Part shown: one piece after another, positions 57,640 through 64,000 of the stretch
Numbering within the stretch: the first letter of the stretch is position 1
Layout of the letters: each line of letters opens with the position of its first letter
NCBI GenBank assembly: GCA_963921425.1
Contig: OY992839.1
Coordinates: 15,541,409 to 15,605,408 of the forward strand
Reading direction: 5' to 3'
Source: Dryas octopetala
Taxonomy: Eukaryota > Streptophyta > Magnoliopsida > Rosales > Rosaceae
DNA length: 64,000 nt
Notes under the pieces: generated by a model
Told to the model about the DNA's origin: nothing
Databases searched by the model: none
Seen by the model: only the letters and a program-made list of their open reading frames with translations
Made by a program: the position numbers and the translations under genes

Positions 57640-58075
57640 CCTCTCACCCGCATATCTCTCTCTCTCTCTATTCTCTCGCCTCTTTCCTCTCTCTCTTGCG
57701 CCGATCATCTTCCTCAGAAAATTCGTCGTCGTTGTCGTCCGAAGGCCAACGACGACGGGAGTACCACCAAAAGGCTCGATCGTCTTCTTCTACTCTCCAT
57801 CCTCGTGTCTCTGTCCATCCCAAACAACCGCTGATCATGGCGAATCGAAGCTACAGGGCCGATGGCCACTCCTGCGGCAATCCATCGATCCCGGCGAAGT
57901 TGAGATGCCAGGCCTTGTGGGTTTTGAAGCTGTCGTCGTTCTGAACATGTTGGTGGCCTCCGATTGTTCATCGGACCACTGTACAAGGCGAATCGACGCC
58001 AAGAAGCCAGCGGCGGCTTCGACGCGATTTTGACGGTTCCGGCGGCCAATTCCATTGAGTCAGGTATCGATTTCA
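57640..58075 (+). other. GC-richer segment in the CACTA element, possible third captured fragment or leader exon
   Basis: A CT-rich leader (57645-57690) is followed by a CG-rich segment with an ATG at 57837 (MANRSYRADGHSC..., 35 residues) and a good donor site, GAGTCAGGTATCG, near 58060. Such leader-plus-donor structure looks like the first exon of a gene. I recognise no protein family. It might be the element's own leader, spliced to the captured exons downstream. Confidence 0.4.
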
Positions 58076-58539
58076 ATCTTCTCTTCATCCTCTACATGTT
58101 TGTTGGCTCCGTTTTGCTAAATTGTTAATAGAATCGAAAAGCCCAATTTGGATTTGAGAATGAATATGTGTGTGCGTGTTCCCGATGCACTCAAATTTTA
58201 CAGACACTTCTTTGAGGAAATAATTAAATGTGCTCTGGTTTGCCCTCTAAATGGACATTTTGAATTGATATTAACTAGGCCTAACAATTTGTTGAACAAT
58301 GGAAGACAGTAAAACAATGCTCGATCTATACATATGTGTTCATGCACATGCCACATAATAGATAGTATTAAGACGTATTACCCCTATATAAGGGGCTAGG
58401 GAGGCTCCCTGTACGGCCCTATTTCTACATCATCTAACCTTCTCATAATAACTAGAAGAAGTCACATTATTCTTGCATCTGTTCAATGTATTATCTGCTT
58501 AAAAACTAACTTCGTCACTTGATTTGCTGAGCAAATGAT

Positions 58540-58780
58540 AAGTTCTGTTCTGTACTTTATAATTCAAAAGAAGCTCCTATATGCTTATTTTCTTAGTTCT
58601 CTGTTGTATGATTCCTGTAAAGTTCTGTTCTGTAATTTATAATTCAAAAGAAGCTCCTATATGCTTATTTTCTTAGTTCTCTGTTGTATGATTCCTGTAA
58701 AGTTCTGTTCTGTAATTTATAATTCAAAAGAAGCTCCTATATGCTTATTTTCTTAGTTCTCTGTTGGATGATTCCTGTAC
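58540..58780. repeat. Three tandem copies of an 80-bp unit
   Basis: Units start at 58540, 58620 and 58700 (AAGTTCTGTTCTGTA... GATTCCTGTA) and are almost identical, with one or two substitutions each. The last unit runs directly into the acceptor CAG of the kinase exon at 58783. Confidence 0.95.
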
Positions 58781-58782
58781 AG

Positions 58783-59808
58783 GGCTGACATTTGGTCATT
58801 TGGTATAACGGCATTGGAGTTGGCCCATGGTCATGCACCATTTTCAAAATACCCTCCAATGAAGGTACTTAATTCTGTTACAAGGGTGTTTAACTAGAAT
58901 GTATACAAATACATGGTAGTGCTTTATTAAAACCTCTGACATATCAAACTCTCTTTGTATGTTCTCATAGGTTCTCCTCATGACCATACAGAATGCCCCT
59001 CCGAGACAGGATTATGATCGTGATAAGAAGTTCTCTAAGGTATTGGTTTTCTTTCTAGATGGACAATTATATTGACGCATATATGTGTTTAATGTATGTA
59101 AAGCATATATTAGTGCATTGTGTATCATTAATTGGTATGTAAGTGGTCAAAGGCTTCAACTGTAGTTGCTTCTTTATATTGTATTTCGCTTAGGGAATAA
59201 TATTCTAATTAGAGGATTTCCAGTCGTGATCAGTCTTTTAAAGAGATGGTTGCAATGTGCCTGGTAAAAGATCAAACAAAGAGGCCAACAGCAGAGAAAT
59301 TGTTAAAACACTCCTTTTTTAAGCATGCAAAACCTCTAGAGCTTTGTGTAAAGAAATTGTTTGCAGACTTGCCACCACTTTGGAATCGTGTAAAGGCCCT
59401 CCAGGTTAGCTGTCATACTGTTTTTATATCGCTTCCTTGCTTCCACACGTGTTGGTATACTAAATTTATGAATTGCTAAGATATTACGATATTGCAGATT
59501 AAAGATGCAGCACAACTGGCGTCGAAGAAAATGCCTTCAGCAGAGCAAGAGGCAATATCACAGGTATGAGACGTCTCTTGAAGCTGTTATTTTTTACATA
59601 ATCTTGAGTTAAACATGGTCAAAGGATCTTACATTCAGAGCTCAGTCATGTAAACTTGATAGCTAATTTGTGTTTTACAATTTCTTTTTCTCTAATTTTT
59701 AGTGGTGTCATCTTGTATTCCCTTGATCAGAGTGAGTACCATAGAGGAGTTAGTGCTTGGCACTTTGACATTGAGGATTTAAAAGCTCAAGCATCCCTGG
59801 CACTTTGA
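58783..59808 (+). pseudogene. STE20-like kinase (BLUS1-type) C-terminal fragment
   Basis: Exons 58783-58864, 58971-59039, 59234-59404, 59498-59563 and 59731-59808 (stop) have GT-AG borders. The translation starts [20 protein letters not shown] (kinase subdomain IX). It then has VLLMTIQNAPP, MVAMCLVKDQTKRPTAEKLL, HSFFKHAKP, FADLPPLWNRVKALQ and FDIEDLKAQASL, the signature of the plant BLUS1-like Fray/OSR1-type kinases. The ATP-binding loop, HRD and DFG parts are missing upstream, where the tandem 80-bp repeat begins, so no kinase activity is possible. It ends with a stop just after QASLAL, much earlier than intact family members. It lies inside the CACTA element. Confidence 0.92.
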
Positions 59809-60212
59809 TCATACTCTTGTAAGTGCTTAATATCAATCATACTCTTGAGGAGTTAGTGCTTGGCACTTTGACACTTCTTATGAGTGAAACTGTTTTGTCT
59901 TATGAGTGAAACTGATTTGGATCCAAAGTTTCTTTACTGTATTTCATGTGCAGCAATTTTGGTTTATTATTAAATAAAATAGCCTAAAGTTGTAAATTTT
60001 CATTATAATAGAAAGTATAGCACCACCTTTACGTACATGTTCCAACCACAAATTAAAGGCCGTCTCCTCTCCTCCTTTACATGTAGAAGTTAAAGCAAAC
60101 TATATTTTCTTTCCTTGTGTGTATTGTTGTGATTTTGTTTTAAATCTTGGACCATTTGTTCAGTATATTAGCTAATAATATTAAAGACCATTGCATATGG
60201 TCTCTTAACCAG

Positions 60213-62769
<2,557 letters not shown>

Positions 62770-63109
62770 TGATTCTACTCCACTAGCTAGATGAAGTTGT
62801 CAGCTTTTGTATCTTCAAATTAGTACCATCAGTCATACCTTAGTAATTCTTTATGTATTTCCTTAACTATAGAACTACTTGTTGGATATTATATTGTAAT
62901 CCCTTTTTGGGTACTTTGAATGTTATTGGTGCTTAAAATATGAAATATATGGGAATGAAAGATTTTATACTTGCACAAATTTCAGGCCATTTCAAAATAC
63001 AGGCACAATTGTATATTTAATTCATTGATATGCTTTTTAGGTGAAAAAAAAATTAATATATATCATACATTCCAAATCAGTTTTGGTCTAAAAACTGAAA
63101 TGTTATGTC

Positions 63110-63515
63110 ATTTTGATATCAGATTTTCTCTCAGACCTGATATATAAACAATATTTAGATATCAGAGTATGTTCCATACCTGATATTGATATCGAGATTA
63201 CATATCAGATTTTATCATATACCTGATATTGATACCAAGATTTTAAATCATATTCTACCTCAAACCTGATATTGATATCATGGTTTTATATCATATTCTA
63301 CCTCAAATACGATATGTATTGATCAGAACTATTGATATTCGAATTTTATAGATATCAGAAATAATATAAAAAATGATATATAAACAATGTTTACATATCA
63401 GTTTAAAACTGATATTTAAAATGTGAACATTAGATATCACGACGCGCTATATCAGACGACTACCCAAATAGATATCAGTCCACGACTGATATCTATCGAC
63501 ATTTTTGTTGTAGTG
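63110..63515. repeat. Subterminal repeats of the CACTA element
   Basis: ACCTGATATTGATATC-like words and TATCAGATTTT-like words recur about a dozen times. Weaker copies of the same words occur at the left end (57260-57580). Such arrays bind the TNPA-type protein in En/Spm elements. Confidence 0.8.
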
Positions 63516-63539
63516 TTTAGAGCATAAATAAAGACTTTC

Positions 63540-63655
63540 CGTTTAGGCCCGTTAGCCAAGCAGTTGTGCTACCCCCCACCTCACCGGGTTTCGATCCCCC
63601 TACCCCCTCTAGGCCTCTTATTGGCCTCCTTTGAAACCAAAAAAAAAAAATAAAG
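63540..63655 (+). mobile_element. tRNA-derived SINE just outside the CACTA element
   Basis: It begins near GGCCCGTTAGCCAAGCAGTT (box A-like), has GGTTTCGATCC (box B) near 63586, and ends in an A-run near 63639-63650. The flanking words AATAAAGACTTTCCGTT (left) and AATAAAGACTAGCCGTT (right) look like a target-site duplication with a few changes. Confidence 0.8.
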
Positions 63656-64000
63656 ACTAGCCGTTGCTCTACCGTTTATACCAAGATTGGAGTGGTGAAG
63701 GTGACCTATTTAAATCTTTAAAAGATTCATGATTGAAGTGTTGTTCCCTCTTTTTTTAAAGAAATAAATTTAATTCTTTGGGATTTTGTTATTTTTTTGT
63801 TTCACAAGATTTTGCTTTGATTTGTATCTTTGAAGAATGAATTAAATGTTCTTTTGGCAAAATTTTTCCAACCACCATGACTATCTAATTAAACACCCAT
63901 AATGATTTTCTCTTAGCAATGTCGACTAGCTGTTCTAGGATGAAAAGTTGAAAACTGAGGTTTAAGAGAAAAAGAACATTTTGGAAAGTAGGTGTATAGA
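63656..64000. other. Spacer at the window end
   Basis: AT-rich; nothing recognised. Confidence 0.4.

Overview
The window looks like nuclear DNA of a eudicot plant, probably a woody rosid; the exact lineage cannot be fixed from sequence alone. It is AT-rich, its genes have many GT-AG introns, microsatellites are common, and several classes of plant transposon are layered over one another. Two host genes look intact. ASHH1 (SDG26-type H3K36 methyltransferase) runs on the minus strand from 24802 to 8119 with nine coding exons and a 500-residue product. A PAT08-like DHHC palmitoyltransferase runs on the plus strand from 31209 to 39566 with five coding exons and 434 residues. All splice phases close in both.

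Layout: 1-8118 holds a decayed Tat/Athila-type LTR, two tRNA-derived SINEs and AT-rich spacer. 8119-24802 is ASHH1; its introns contain two LINE 3' fragments, a TRIM element and a complete-looking 911-residue MULE protein (FAR1-type DNA-binding region, MULE transposase, SWIM finger, OTU protease). 24803-31208 is spacer with a broken PIF/Harbinger element and fold-back MITEs. 31209-39566 is the palmitoyltransferase; its second intron carries a TIR element enclosing an NPF (PTR) transporter gene fragment. 39567-47717 holds a duplicated locus with two miR482/2118-like hairpins and one broken copy, interrupted by nested MITEs and hAT-like insertions. 47718-57236 has a small secreted-protein gene, a ~1-kb Mutator-like element with a 9-bp target duplication and a very G-rich interior, and a GH17 beta-1,3-glucanase pseudogene. 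57237-63515 is a 6.3-kb CACTA transposon with clear ends and a TTT target duplication. It has no recognisable transposase but carries multi-exon fragments of a BLUS1/STE20-like kinase and of an ALD1/LL-diaminopimelate-type aminotransferase.

The main story is transposons carrying or sitting inside host genes. The strongest candidates for something new are the CACTA element with two captured, still spliceable gene fragments (one related to the immune enzyme ALD1), the intact MULE-OTU gene in the ASHH1 intron, and the miR482-like tandem locus. Family assignments come from motif recognition without database search. Exon boundaries were read by hand from splice consensus and phase.
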